A DNA stretch of 6,640 bases from an uncultured Eubacteriales bacterium (GTDB lineage: Bacteria; Bacillota; Clostridia; Peptostreptococcales; Anaerovoracaceae), in contig CACYBO010000079.1 of assembly GCA_902772685.1 (NCBI GenBank), forward strand, positions 1 through 6,640, read 5' to 3'. This document shows positions 1-4,761 of this stretch, in pieces. A program made the translations under genes and the position numbers. Each line of letters opens with the position of its first letter. Position 1 is the stretch's first letter. A model generated the notes under the pieces. That model was not told the origin of the DNA and ran no database searches. It saw only the letters and a list, made by a program, of their open reading frames with translations.

Positions 1-98
1 ACAATGCAAAGGGCAGAACGCCAGGTAAAACTGAAGTAATGCGCAATCATTACTGCAGACAACTTTTTTCCGAATATTTTGCTGAAAAATTCACCCAT
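1..98 (-). CDS. Possible 5' end of an unrecognised minus-strand gene, truncated by the window edge
   Basis: Reading leftward from ATG at 98-96, 32 codons are open to the window edge. The peptide begins MGEFFSKIFGKKLSAVMIAH and then continues with several aromatic residues and one Trp. I do not recognise a family. An AAAGG lies 9 bases upstream of the ATG, a plausible ribosome binding site, and it falls inside one copy of the 10-bp direct repeat described separately. The ORF would be co-directional with and downstream of the tRNA nucleotidyltransferase gene, with about 90 bases between them. Thirty-two open codons is short enough to occur by chance, so this is tentative. Confidence 0.25.
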   Translation of the reverse strand, partial: MGEFFSKIFGKKLSAVMIAHYFSFTWRSALCI

Positions 99-106
99 GC
101 TTCACT

Positions 107-137
107 GCCTTTCGCTTATAATCAATCGCCTTTCGCT
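107..137. repeat. 10-bp direct repeat, copies 21 bp apart
   Basis: GCCTTTCGCT occurs at 107-116 and again at 128-137. The 21-bp period is two turns of the DNA helix, so both copies face the same side, as in many tandem operators. On the minus strand the copies read AGCGAAAGGC and lie just upstream of the possible ORF start at 98. A TATAAT lies between them on the plus strand (117-122) but has no matching -35 box. Function is unknown. Confidence 0.4.
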
Positions 138-190
138 ACGGGAACAAATTGCTCTTGCAAGTAAGATTTTATAATATGCCGGAACGTTCT

Positions 191-1585
191 TCAAGGGCGG
201 GCGAAGGAGAGAACCTGCTTCAGAGCCTGTTCCTTCGGGATTCCCGCCAGTCTGAGTTTATGCGCGTAGTCAAGTATCTCTTTGAAATTCTCGCCCGGTT
301 CCAGTCCCGCGTCGATCAGATCTTTTCCGGTGACATAGGGGCGCGACATGAACTCATTGTAAACATCGAGCCTCTCAAAGAGGAACTTCAGATTGTCCTC
401 ACGCTCACCTTCGTATCTTTCGGAAGCCTTATCGACTGCTGAAAAGAGGATCAGATCATACGGATTGATGGCTTCATCAAACAGGCGGTTGGAAGCCTTT
501 ACGGATGATTTTGCAAAGGCAATCATGTTCGGTCTCATATGGAGTTCCGTCATATTTTCGACGTACCTGATCAAGGAGGCGTCCCGGGTGAGCCTGCGCA
601 GAAAGCGGTCGACGAGCGGCATCCCGGCTTTCTCATGCTGATAGGAGTGGATTCTGCCCTTTACGATTTCTGTTGTTTCTATTTTGCCCAGATCGTGGAC
701 CAGAGGAACGAGCATGAATCGGAATGGTTCCTCTACGAGAGAGCGGTATTCCGCGGCGTCGTCCAATACGTTCATCACGTGCGTCCAGACATCGCCCTCC
801 GGATGGAAGACCGGATCCTGCTCAAGGCCGATGAGATCGGCAAGTTCCGGGAACCAGTGATCCAGCTGATTCATCTTCCGGAGGACCTCGAAGAATACAG
901 AAGGCTTCCTGCCTTTGCACAGAGCCTTTTCGAGTTCCGCTGCAACCCGTTCACGCGGCAGTGCGGAGAGATCTATAGTGCTGCAGAGATCGACTGTCTC
1001 ATCAGCCACATCAAAGAGGAATCTCGAAGCGAACTGCGCTGCCCTGAGGACACGCAGAGGATCCTCCACAAATGTTTCCGCGTCAATATGGCGCAGGACG
1101 CCGCTTTTAAGGTCCTCCTGCCCGCCGAAGCAGTCGATGATTTCGCCCGTCAGCACATCCTGCATCAGCGCGTTGATCGTGAAATCGCGTCGTTTGGCCG
1201 CAGCTTCAACCCCGAGGAACGGATCGGTATAGATTTCGAAATCCTTGTGGCCTCTGCCCGTGTTCTTTTCTTTTCGCGGTATGGCAATATCAATATCGCA
1301 GCCGCGGATGGAATAGACGCCGAAACTTTTGCCTATGGTGATGACATCCCCGAACTGTGCGAGCAGCGCGCGCAGATCTTCCGGCTGCACGCCGTGCACC
1401 TCAATGTCCACGTCCTTGTGCGCCGGTCCCGTCAGTTCGTCCCTCTGGGTCAGCCTCATCAGCTCATCCCGTACGAACCCGCCGATGTAGTAGGCTTTTC
1501 CGCCTGCCGCGTCGACTGCCCGTGCGATTTGCTGTGCCAATGCTATATTGTTGTCTGTCTGATTATCAGTAGGGTTTGCTGTCAT
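191..1585 (-). CDS. cca: tRNA nucleotidyltransferase / poly(A) polymerase family protein with HD domain, probably the CCA-adding enzyme
   Basis: A 464-residue cytosolic enzyme of the class II nucleotidyltransferase superfamily, expected to build or repair the 3' CCA end of tRNAs from CTP and ATP. Numbered from the ATG at 1585, the head domain has GGFVRD (35-40), the metal-binding pair D58/D60 in KDVDIEVHG, and RRDFTINA (132-139). Motif D, EDPLR (174-178), is the EDxxR that templates the incoming base in class II enzymes. An HD phosphohydrolase domain follows, with H269, H297-D298 and H317. Length fits HD-containing clostridial homologues. An upstream in-frame ATG at 1606 would add seven residues, but a TATAAT sits inside that extension and neither ATG has a Shine-Dalgarno, so 1585 is preferred as a leaderless start. 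CC-adding, A-adding or poly(A) polymerase activity cannot be excluded from motifs alone. It diverges from the B12-related gene. Confidence 0.9.
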   Translation of the reverse strand: MTANPTDNQTDNNIALAQQIARAVDAAGGKAYYIGGFVRDELMRLTQRDELTGPAHKDVDIEVHGVQPEDLRALLAQFGDVITIGKSFGVYSIRGCDIDIAIPRKEKNTGRGHKDFEIYTDPFLGVEAAAKRRDFTINALMQDVLTGEIIDCFGGQEDLKSGVLRHIDAETFVEDPLRVLRAAQFASRFLFDVADETVDLCSTIDLSALPRERVAAELEKALCKGRKPSVFFEVLRKMNQLDHWFPELADLIGLEQDPVFHPEGDVWTHVMNVLDDAAEYRSLVEEPFRFMLVPLVHDLGKIETTEIVKGRIHSYQHEKAGMPLVDRFLRRLTRDASLIRYVENMTELHMRPNMIAFAKSSVKASNRLFDEAINPYDLILFSAVDKASERYEGEREDNLKFLFERLDVYNEFMSRPYVTGKDLIDAGLEPGENFKEILDYAHKLRLAGIPKEQALKQVLSFARP

Positions 1586-1594
1586 GGTGAATCT

Positions 1595-1623
1595 ATTATA
1601 TCGCATGTACTTTTGCGTCGCAA
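1595..1623 (-). promoter_or_regulatory. Sigma-A type promoter of the tRNA nucleotidyltransferase gene
   Basis: Read on the minus strand, TTGCGA (1623-1618) is followed after exactly 17 bases by a perfect TATAAT (1600-1595). The start point predicted 7 bases beyond is near 1588, which leaves only about 3 bases before the ATG at 1585. The transcript would therefore be leaderless or nearly so. This agrees with the absence of a Shine-Dalgarno. Confidence 0.7.
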
Positions 1624-1625
1624 AA
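1611..1625. promoter_or_regulatory. 15-bp palindrome spanning both divergent -35 boxes
   Basis: TTTTGCG-T-CGCAAAA is a perfect 7-bp inverted repeat around one central base. It holds the plus-strand -35 box (1613-1618) and the minus-strand -35 box (1618-1623), which share the central base. It may be a repressor site controlling both genes at once, or simply the result of two -35 boxes placed back to back. Confidence 0.55.
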
Positions 1626-1641
1626 AAAGATATAGTATACT
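1613..1641 (+). promoter_or_regulatory. Sigma-A type promoter of the methionine synthase activation gene
   Basis: TTGCGT (1613-1618) is followed after 17 bases by TATACT (1636-1641). A start point 7 bases downstream is 1648, the A of the ATG itself. No Shine-Dalgarno precedes that ATG; the bases just before it are TTACGGC. A leaderless mRNA is the simplest reading. Confidence 0.65.
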
Positions 1642-1647
1642 TACGGC

Positions 1648-2358
1648 ATGGAGTTGAAGTTTGGTGAAAACAGAATACTCAACCGGAGCGGATGGCTCAG
1701 ACTCATGGGCGTCAGCGAGGATCATCTGAAGGCGGCGGAAACAGACGAAAAGATGCGCGCTGCCATCGAGAGACTGCAGGCGCAGATGGATGAAGCGGAG
1801 CCTCTGCTTTTTGATGCGGCGGAGCCGGCGTTCACCTACGAGGTTCTGGACGCGGAGCAACTGGCGGTACAGGGAGAGTCTCTGTTCAGGCATCTGGAAG
1901 GGTGCAGCCGGCTGGCGGTCATGGCGGTCACCCTGGGACACCGGGTGGACGAGCTGATCAGCGAGACACAGGCGGAGAGGATCGCGATGGGCGTGGTCAT
2001 TGACAGCGGCGCTTCCGTGCTGACGGAGCTGGCTGCGAACATGGCGGAGGAGCGGATCCGGGCTGAGCTGGCCGCGGGTGCGGATTCTGCGCTTTACATG
2101 ACGGCCCGGTTCAGTCCGGGCTACGGGGATTCGCCTCTGGAGATGCAGGCCCAGGTCCTGGACCTCCTTGACGCAGAGCAGCAGCTCGGCATCACCTTGA
2201 GCAAAGGCTATATGATGAGCCCGTCCAAATCGATTACGGCCATCATGGGGCTGGCGGACCATCCGGTCACGGGCCGGCTCGCCACCTGCAATGAATGTGT
2301 CCTCAGGGACAAGTGTCAGTTAAAAAAAGAAGGGAAGCGCTGCGGCGCCTCCCGATGA
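1648..2358 (+). CDS. Free-standing vitamin B12-dependent methionine synthase activation-domain protein
   Basis: A 236-residue soluble protein resembling the activation domain of MetH (PF02965 type), which rebinds S-adenosylmethionine and helps restore inactive cob(II)alamin to the methylated form. The diagnostic stretch is ARFSPGYGDSPLEMQ (153-167), matching the R-x-SPGY signature, followed by LGITLSKGYMMSPSKSITAI (180-199), which aligns with the MLPxxxVSG part of the MetH domain. The N-terminal half is helical and Ala/Glu-rich. The C-terminus has C214, C217, C223 and C232, spaced C-x2-C-x5-C-x8-C, which could hold an iron-sulfur cluster or another metal. Many Firmicutes have a MetH without this domain and a separate protein like this one; the MetH partner is not in the window. 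The exact role is inferred from the family. Its last codons overlap the terminator of the convergent aldehyde dehydrogenase gene. Confidence 0.8.
   Translation: MELKFGENRILNRSGWLRLMGVSEDHLKAAETDEKMRAAIERLQAQMDEAEPLLFDAAEPAFTYEVLDAEQLAVQGESLFRHLEGCSRLAVMAVTLGHRVDELISETQAERIAMGVVIDSGASVLTELAANMAEERIRAELAAGADSALYMTARFSPGYGDSPLEMQAQVLDLLDAEQQLGITLSKGYMMSPSKSITAIMGLADHPVTGRLATCNECVLRDKCQLKKEGKRCGASR
2321..2353 (-). terminator. Intrinsic terminator of the aldehyde dehydrogenase gene, inside the convergent CDS
   Basis: On the minus strand GGGAGGCGC (2353-2345), loop CGCA, and GCGCTTCCC (2340-2332) form a 9-bp stem with one G-U pair. It is followed by TTC and a run of seven T (2328-2322). It starts 11 bases after the aldehyde dehydrogenase stop codon. 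In plus-strand RNA the same stem has an A-C mismatch and no U-run, so it should act in one direction only. Confidence 0.85.
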
Positions 2359-2364
2359 ATCAGT

Positions 2365-3792
2365 TTACATGCCTGTCAGTACGATGGTCTTCGGCTTGGT
2401 CACCTCGTTGAACGTAACCATGACGCCCTCGGTGCCAACGCCGCTCATCTTCCATCCGCCGAACGGCATCTCAAATGTGCGCAGTCTTGAAGCGGCGTTC
2501 ACGATAACGTTTCCTGCTTCGAACGCATCGCACATTTTTTTGATCTTGTGATAATCCTCCGTGAATACGCAGCTGGACAGACCGTAGATGGAATTGTTGG
2601 AGATTTCAATAGCCTCTTCGATCGTATCGAAGGTTATGATCGGGATCACCGGTCCGAAGACCTCCAGATCACGGGCGATTTCCATGTCAGGAGTGACATC
2701 CGTGATCACGGTAGGCGCGTAGTGGGTGCCTTTGCGCAGACCGCCTGTGAGGAGTCTGCCGCCGGCTGCCAGTACGTCAGCAACCTGCTGTTCCACGGTG
2801 ATTGCCGCTTCCTCGTTGATCAGACAGGAAATCTGGGTTTCAGGATCCATCGGATTGCCGATTTTGAGTCCTTCCACCATGGCGAGAACCTTCTCGGTGA
2901 ATTCATCCGCAACTGAGCGATGGATGATGAAGCGTTTGCACGCGCAGCAGATCTGCCCGGAGTTGACGAGCCGGCCGCCGAATACTTCGCCGACAGCCTT
3001 GTCGATATCAGCGTCCCCGAAGACGACGAATGGATCGTTTCCGCCCAGTTCAAGGGCGTAAGGGGTCAGATTCGGAGCGGCGAGTTCCGCGACGCGTACG
3101 CCGATCTCCGTGCTTCCCGTCAGTGAAATAAACGAAGTTCTCCTGTCACGGACAGCGGCCTCCTTGACCGCTCCCGGAGCGACCACGCACTGGATCACCC
3201 CTGCGGGAACGCCGGCTTCATGCAGCAGAGTGCAGAGCCGCATGATGGTCAGAGGATTGCCCGAAGGCGGCAGCACCAGCGCTGAATTGCCCATGAGCAG
3301 GGAAGGCATGACCTTCTGGCAAAAGAGATTGGACGGGAAGTTGAACGGTATGATGCACACGACAACGCCCACCGGCTCTCTCGTAACGTACTGTATGGCG
3401 TGCTCCTGACCGGCTTCGAGACCGGCAGGAACGACGGTTTCATAGAAGTGTTTCGCCTTTTCCGCAAAGGCAGGAACGACGATCGGTATGTTGCCGATCT
3501 CGCCAAGAGCCTGAGAAATCGGCTTGCCGTTGTCACGGCAGAGCGTCTCCGCGAGAGACTGTTTGTTTTCCTTAACCAGTTCCACAAAACGCATGAGAAT
3601 TTCCGCCCGTTTATAGACCGGAACATCAGCCCATTCCTTCTGTCCGCGGACCGCTGCGTCCAGAGCTTTATCTATGTCCTCCGCACAGCCGCGCGGAACA
3701 GTGTCGATGACCTGTCCGGTATAAGGGTTCAGGATATCCATTGTCTGTGAACTTACGCTGTCAGCGAACACACCATCTATCAGCATTTTCAT
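2365..3792 (-). CDS. NAD(P)-dependent aldehyde dehydrogenase
   Basis: A 475-residue cytosolic member of the aldehyde dehydrogenase superfamily, oxidising an aldehyde to its acid. Visible motifs are PFNFP with catalytic N151, SLTGSTEIG (223-231) in the cofactor fold, ELGG with general base E248, NSGQIC with nucleophile C282, EVFGPV with E377, and PFGGWKMSG near the C-terminus (443-451). Two features differ from the textbook pattern: ELGG is followed by ND instead of K, and the usual Lys of the KPS cofactor motif appears to be L174. ELGGxDP is shared by Sad-type succinate semialdehyde and phosphonoacetaldehyde dehydrogenases, so the substrate is open. The ATG at 3792 is chosen because AGAGGAG lies 9 bases upstream; an in-frame ATG at 3846 would add 18 residues but has no such site. 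The gene diverges from a TauABC-like importer, so a sulfonated or other imported-compound aldehyde is a plausible substrate. Confidence 0.9.
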   Translation of the reverse strand: MKMLIDGVFADSVSSQTMDILNPYTGQVIDTVPRGCAEDIDKALDAAVRGQKEWADVPVYKRAEILMRFVELVKENKQSLAETLCRDNGKPISQALGEIGNIPIVVPAFAEKAKHFYETVVPAGLEAGQEHAIQYVTREPVGVVVCIIPFNFPSNLFCQKVMPSLLMGNSALVLPPSGNPLTIMRLCTLLHEAGVPAGVIQCVVAPGAVKEAAVRDRRTSFISLTGSTEIGVRVAELAAPNLTPYALELGGNDPFVVFGDADIDKAVGEVFGGRLVNSGQICCACKRFIIHRSVADEFTEKVLAMVEGLKIGNPMDPETQISCLINEEAAITVEQQVADVLAAGGRLLTGGLRKGTHYAPTVITDVTPDMEIARDLEVFGPVIPIITFDTIEEAIEISNNSIYGLSSCVFTEDYHKIKKMCDAFEAGNVIVNAASRLRTFEMPFGGWKMSGVGTEGVMVTFNEVTKPKTIVLTGM

Positions 3793-3801
3793 GTTTCTTT
3801 T

Positions 3802-3808
3802 CTCCTCT
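3802..3808 (-). promoter_or_regulatory. Ribosome binding site fixing the aldehyde dehydrogenase start
   Basis: AGAGGAG on the minus strand, 9 bases before the ATG at 3792. It supports that start over the in-frame ATG at 3846. Confidence 0.85.
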
Positions 3809-3821
3809 GCATGTACTGCGG

Positions 3822-3835
3822 TTTCACACGTGAAA
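3822..3835. promoter_or_regulatory. Inverted repeat, candidate operator for both divergent transcripts
   Basis: TTTCAC-AC-GTGAAA is a perfect 6-bp inverted repeat with a 2-base centre. It is also flanked by a direct repeat of GCGGTT (3818-3823 and 3836-3841). It ends 4 bases before the -35 box of the importer promoter. It also lies roughly 17-30 bases downstream of the predicted aldehyde dehydrogenase start point. Such a site could serve activation on one side and roadblock repression on the other. The TGAAAGCG part resembles half of a CcpA cre site, but the second half does not match. Confidence 0.45.
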
Positions 3836-3839
3836 GCGG

Positions 3840-3868
3840 TTGACATGAAACCTGAAAAAGTATATCAT
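3840..3868 (+). promoter_or_regulatory. Sigma-A type promoter of the importer operon
   Basis: A perfect TTGACA (3840-3845) is followed after 17 bases by TATCAT (3863-3868), five of six matches to the -10 consensus. The predicted start is near 3875, giving a leader of about 44 bases before the permease ATG. Its -10 box overlaps that of the divergent promoter by two bases. A second possible -10, TATACT at 3892-3897, has no good -35 partner. Confidence 0.7.
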
Positions 3869-3887
3869 TTCGGTGTATATTTGTAAA
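3859..3887 (-). promoter_or_regulatory. Sigma-A type promoter of the aldehyde dehydrogenase gene
   Basis: On the minus strand TTTACA (3887-3882) is followed after 17 bases by TATACT (3864-3859); each box matches five of six consensus bases. The predicted start is near 3852, giving a leader of about 60 bases that contains the inverted repeat at 3822-3835. Confidence 0.65.
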
Positions 3888-3906
3888 TAATTATACTACT
3901 ATAAGC

Positions 3907-3912
3907 GGTGGA
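3907..3912 (+). promoter_or_regulatory. Weak ribosome binding site of the permease gene
   Basis: GGTGGA, 6 bases before the ATG at 3919, is a one-mismatch version of GGAGGA. It supports that start but suggests lower translation than for the binding protein, whose site is AAAGGAG. Confidence 0.55.
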
Positions 3913-3918
3913 TTATAT

Positions 3919-4716
3919 ATGGCAGAAACGACAACAAAACAGCGAAAACACGGAAGATATTTTTGGATTTCATGCATTACTGTCGGAGTGATTTTCCTCG
4001 TATGGATCATCGCTTCCGCGTCGGGTTCTTTAGATAACGCCAGAGTGGTTCCGTCCATAGGAGCCGTCGGAGCGGCGCTGCTGGACCTTTGTACTTCGGG
4101 GTACAAAGGCAACACGCTTCTCCAGCATCTGGGCGCCAGCTTCTTCAGACTGTTCACCGCGTTTTTCCTGGCCGTGCTCACAGCGATTCCGTTTGGTCTT
4201 CTCAGCGGAATGAACAAAAAAGTCAGAGCCGCCATGGAGCCTATCATCGAATTTATCCGTCCTCTGCCTCCACTGGCGTACTACACTGTAATCGTCATGT
4301 GGCTGGGAATCGGGGACAGTTCCAAGATCATGCTTCTTTACATGGCCTGCTTCCCGCCGATCTACATCGCGTGCGTCGCTTCCGTGGTTAAGATCCCGGA
4401 GGCTTACACTCATGTTGCCGCGACGCTGGGGGCAAACGACAGGCAGATGTTCTGGAAGGTCATACTTCCGTATACCGCACCGGATATTTTCACCGGAGTC
4501 CGTACTGCTTTTGGACATGGGTACACTACACTGGTCGCCGCGGAGATGGTTGCGGCGTCATCCGGTATCGGCTGGGTCGTACTGGACGCCAGCAACTGGC
4601 TCAGGAGCGATATCATATTCGCGGGCATCATCGTTATGGGCGTCACCGGTCTGGTGTTCGACTGGATACTCAGAAATCTTGAGAAAAAAGCCGTTCCTTG
4701 GAAGGGCAAATTATAA
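3919..4716 (+). CDS. ABC transporter permease, nitrate/sulfonate/taurine type (TauC/SsuC-like)
   Basis: A 265-residue inner-membrane permease of the binding-protein-dependent family. About six hydrophobic segments are visible, near residues 13-34, 72-96, 108-130, 135-157, 190-215 and 231-251, after a basic N-terminus (KQRKHGR). The cytoplasmic coupling loop that docks on the ATPase is present as AATLGANDRQMFWKVILP (167-184), with the conserved G171 and the closing ILP. EFIRPLPPLAYYTVIVMWLG (111-130) is typical of SsuC/TauC/NrtB permeases. Length is normal for the family. It is first in an operon with the binding protein (45 bases downstream) and the ATPase, and probably forms a homodimer. Substrate is inferred from the neighbouring TauA-like binding protein. 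A perfect 9-bp hairpin lies in the coding sequence for the loop between segments 1 and 2. Confidence 0.9.
   Translation: MAETTTKQRKHGRYFWISCITVGVIFLVWIIASASGSLDNARVVPSIGAVGAALLDLCTSGYKGNTLLQHLGASFFRLFTAFFLAVLTAIPFGLLSGMNKKVRAAMEPIIEFIRPLPPLAYYTVIVMWLGIGDSSKIMLLYMACFPPIYIACVASVVKIPEAYTHVAATLGANDRQMFWKVILPYTAPDIFTGVRTAFGHGYTTLVAAEMVAASSGIGWVVLDASNWLRSDIIFAGIIVMGVTGLVFDWILRNLEKKAVPWKGKL
4086..4109 (+). repeat. Perfect 9-bp inverted repeat inside the permease gene
   Basis: CCTTTGTAC (4086-4094) and GTACAAAGG (4101-4109) flank the 6-base loop TTCGGG. The stem codes part of the stretch LDLCTSGYKGN. No T-run follows, so it is not an intrinsic terminator. Confidence 0.55.
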
Positions 4717-4720
4717 ATCC

Positions 4721-4736
4721 GATTGCAAAAGCAATC
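4721..4736 (+). repeat. Intergenic hairpin between permease and binding protein genes
   Basis: GATTGC (4721-4726), loop AAAA, GCAATC (4731-4736) form a perfect 6-bp stem 4 bases after the permease stop and 10 bases before the Shine-Dalgarno of the next gene. There is no T-run after it. It may mark an mRNA end or processing point that helps the binding protein accumulate more than the permease. Confidence 0.5.
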
Positions 4737-4746
4737 CACACTGAAT

Positions 4747-4753
4747 AAAGGAG
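4747..4753 (+). promoter_or_regulatory. Ribosome binding site fixing the binding protein start
   Basis: AAAGGAG, 8 bases before the ATG at 4762. It decides against the in-frame ATG at 4723, which would put 13 polar residues before the signal peptide. Confidence 0.9.
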
Positions 4754-4761
4754 ATAAGATC

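Larger units (their letters stand above)
1..190. other. Left-edge region without a secure gene
   Basis: I see no gene with recognisable homology here. On the plus strand, frame 1 is open from the window edge to a TAA at 37-39 and could be the last 12 codons of a gene entering from the left. A 7-bp stem (35-41 with 48-54) follows that stop, with a run of six T at 64-69, but 9 bases separate stem and T-run, so it is a poor terminator. On the minus strand an ORF opens at 98 and runs off the left edge. No stem followed by a T-run is visible downstream of the minus-strand tRNA nucleotidyltransferase gene, so that transcript may continue leftward. Confidence 0.5.

Noticed and set aside
72..92. AT-rich imperfect hairpin with a bulged A
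   Set aside because: It has low GC content and no following T-run on either strand, so neither a terminator nor a clear regulatory element is supported.
117..122. Plus-strand TATAAT as a promoter -10 box
   Set aside because: No recognisable -35 hexamer lies 16-18 bases upstream, and no plus-strand gene follows.
182..189. GAACGTTC palindrome resembling part of a Gram-positive LexA box
   Set aside because: It lacks the central spacer of the LexA site and lies at the 3' end of a gene, not at a promoter.
1586..1606. Seven-residue longer N-terminus for the tRNA nucleotidyltransferase (ATG at 1606)
   Set aside because: No Shine-Dalgarno precedes it, and the extension contains a perfect TATAAT correctly spaced from a -35 box, so it should not be in the transcript.
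539..1657. Long plus-strand open frame of 372 codons opposite the tRNA nucleotidyltransferase gene
   Set aside because: It is antisense to a gene with intact catalytic motifs, and its translation resembles no family; GC-rich codon use opens such frames by chance.
1582..2262. Minus-strand open frame of 226 codons opposite the B12-related gene
   Set aside because: The Arg/His/Leu-rich translation is typical of a frame antisense to a real gene, and it would run across the divergent promoter region.
3831..3845. CcpA cre site upstream of the importer operon
   Set aside because: TGAAAGCG matches the first half, but the required C and flanking W of the second half are absent.
3793..3846. 18-residue longer N-terminus for the aldehyde dehydrogenase (ATG at 3846)
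   Set aside because: The strong AGAGGAG at 3802-3808 serves the ATG at 3792, and the extension does not resemble the family's N-terminus.
4723..4761. 13-residue longer N-terminus for the binding protein
   Set aside because: It would bury the lipoprotein signal, overlap the intergenic hairpin, and ignore the AAAGGAG before 4762.
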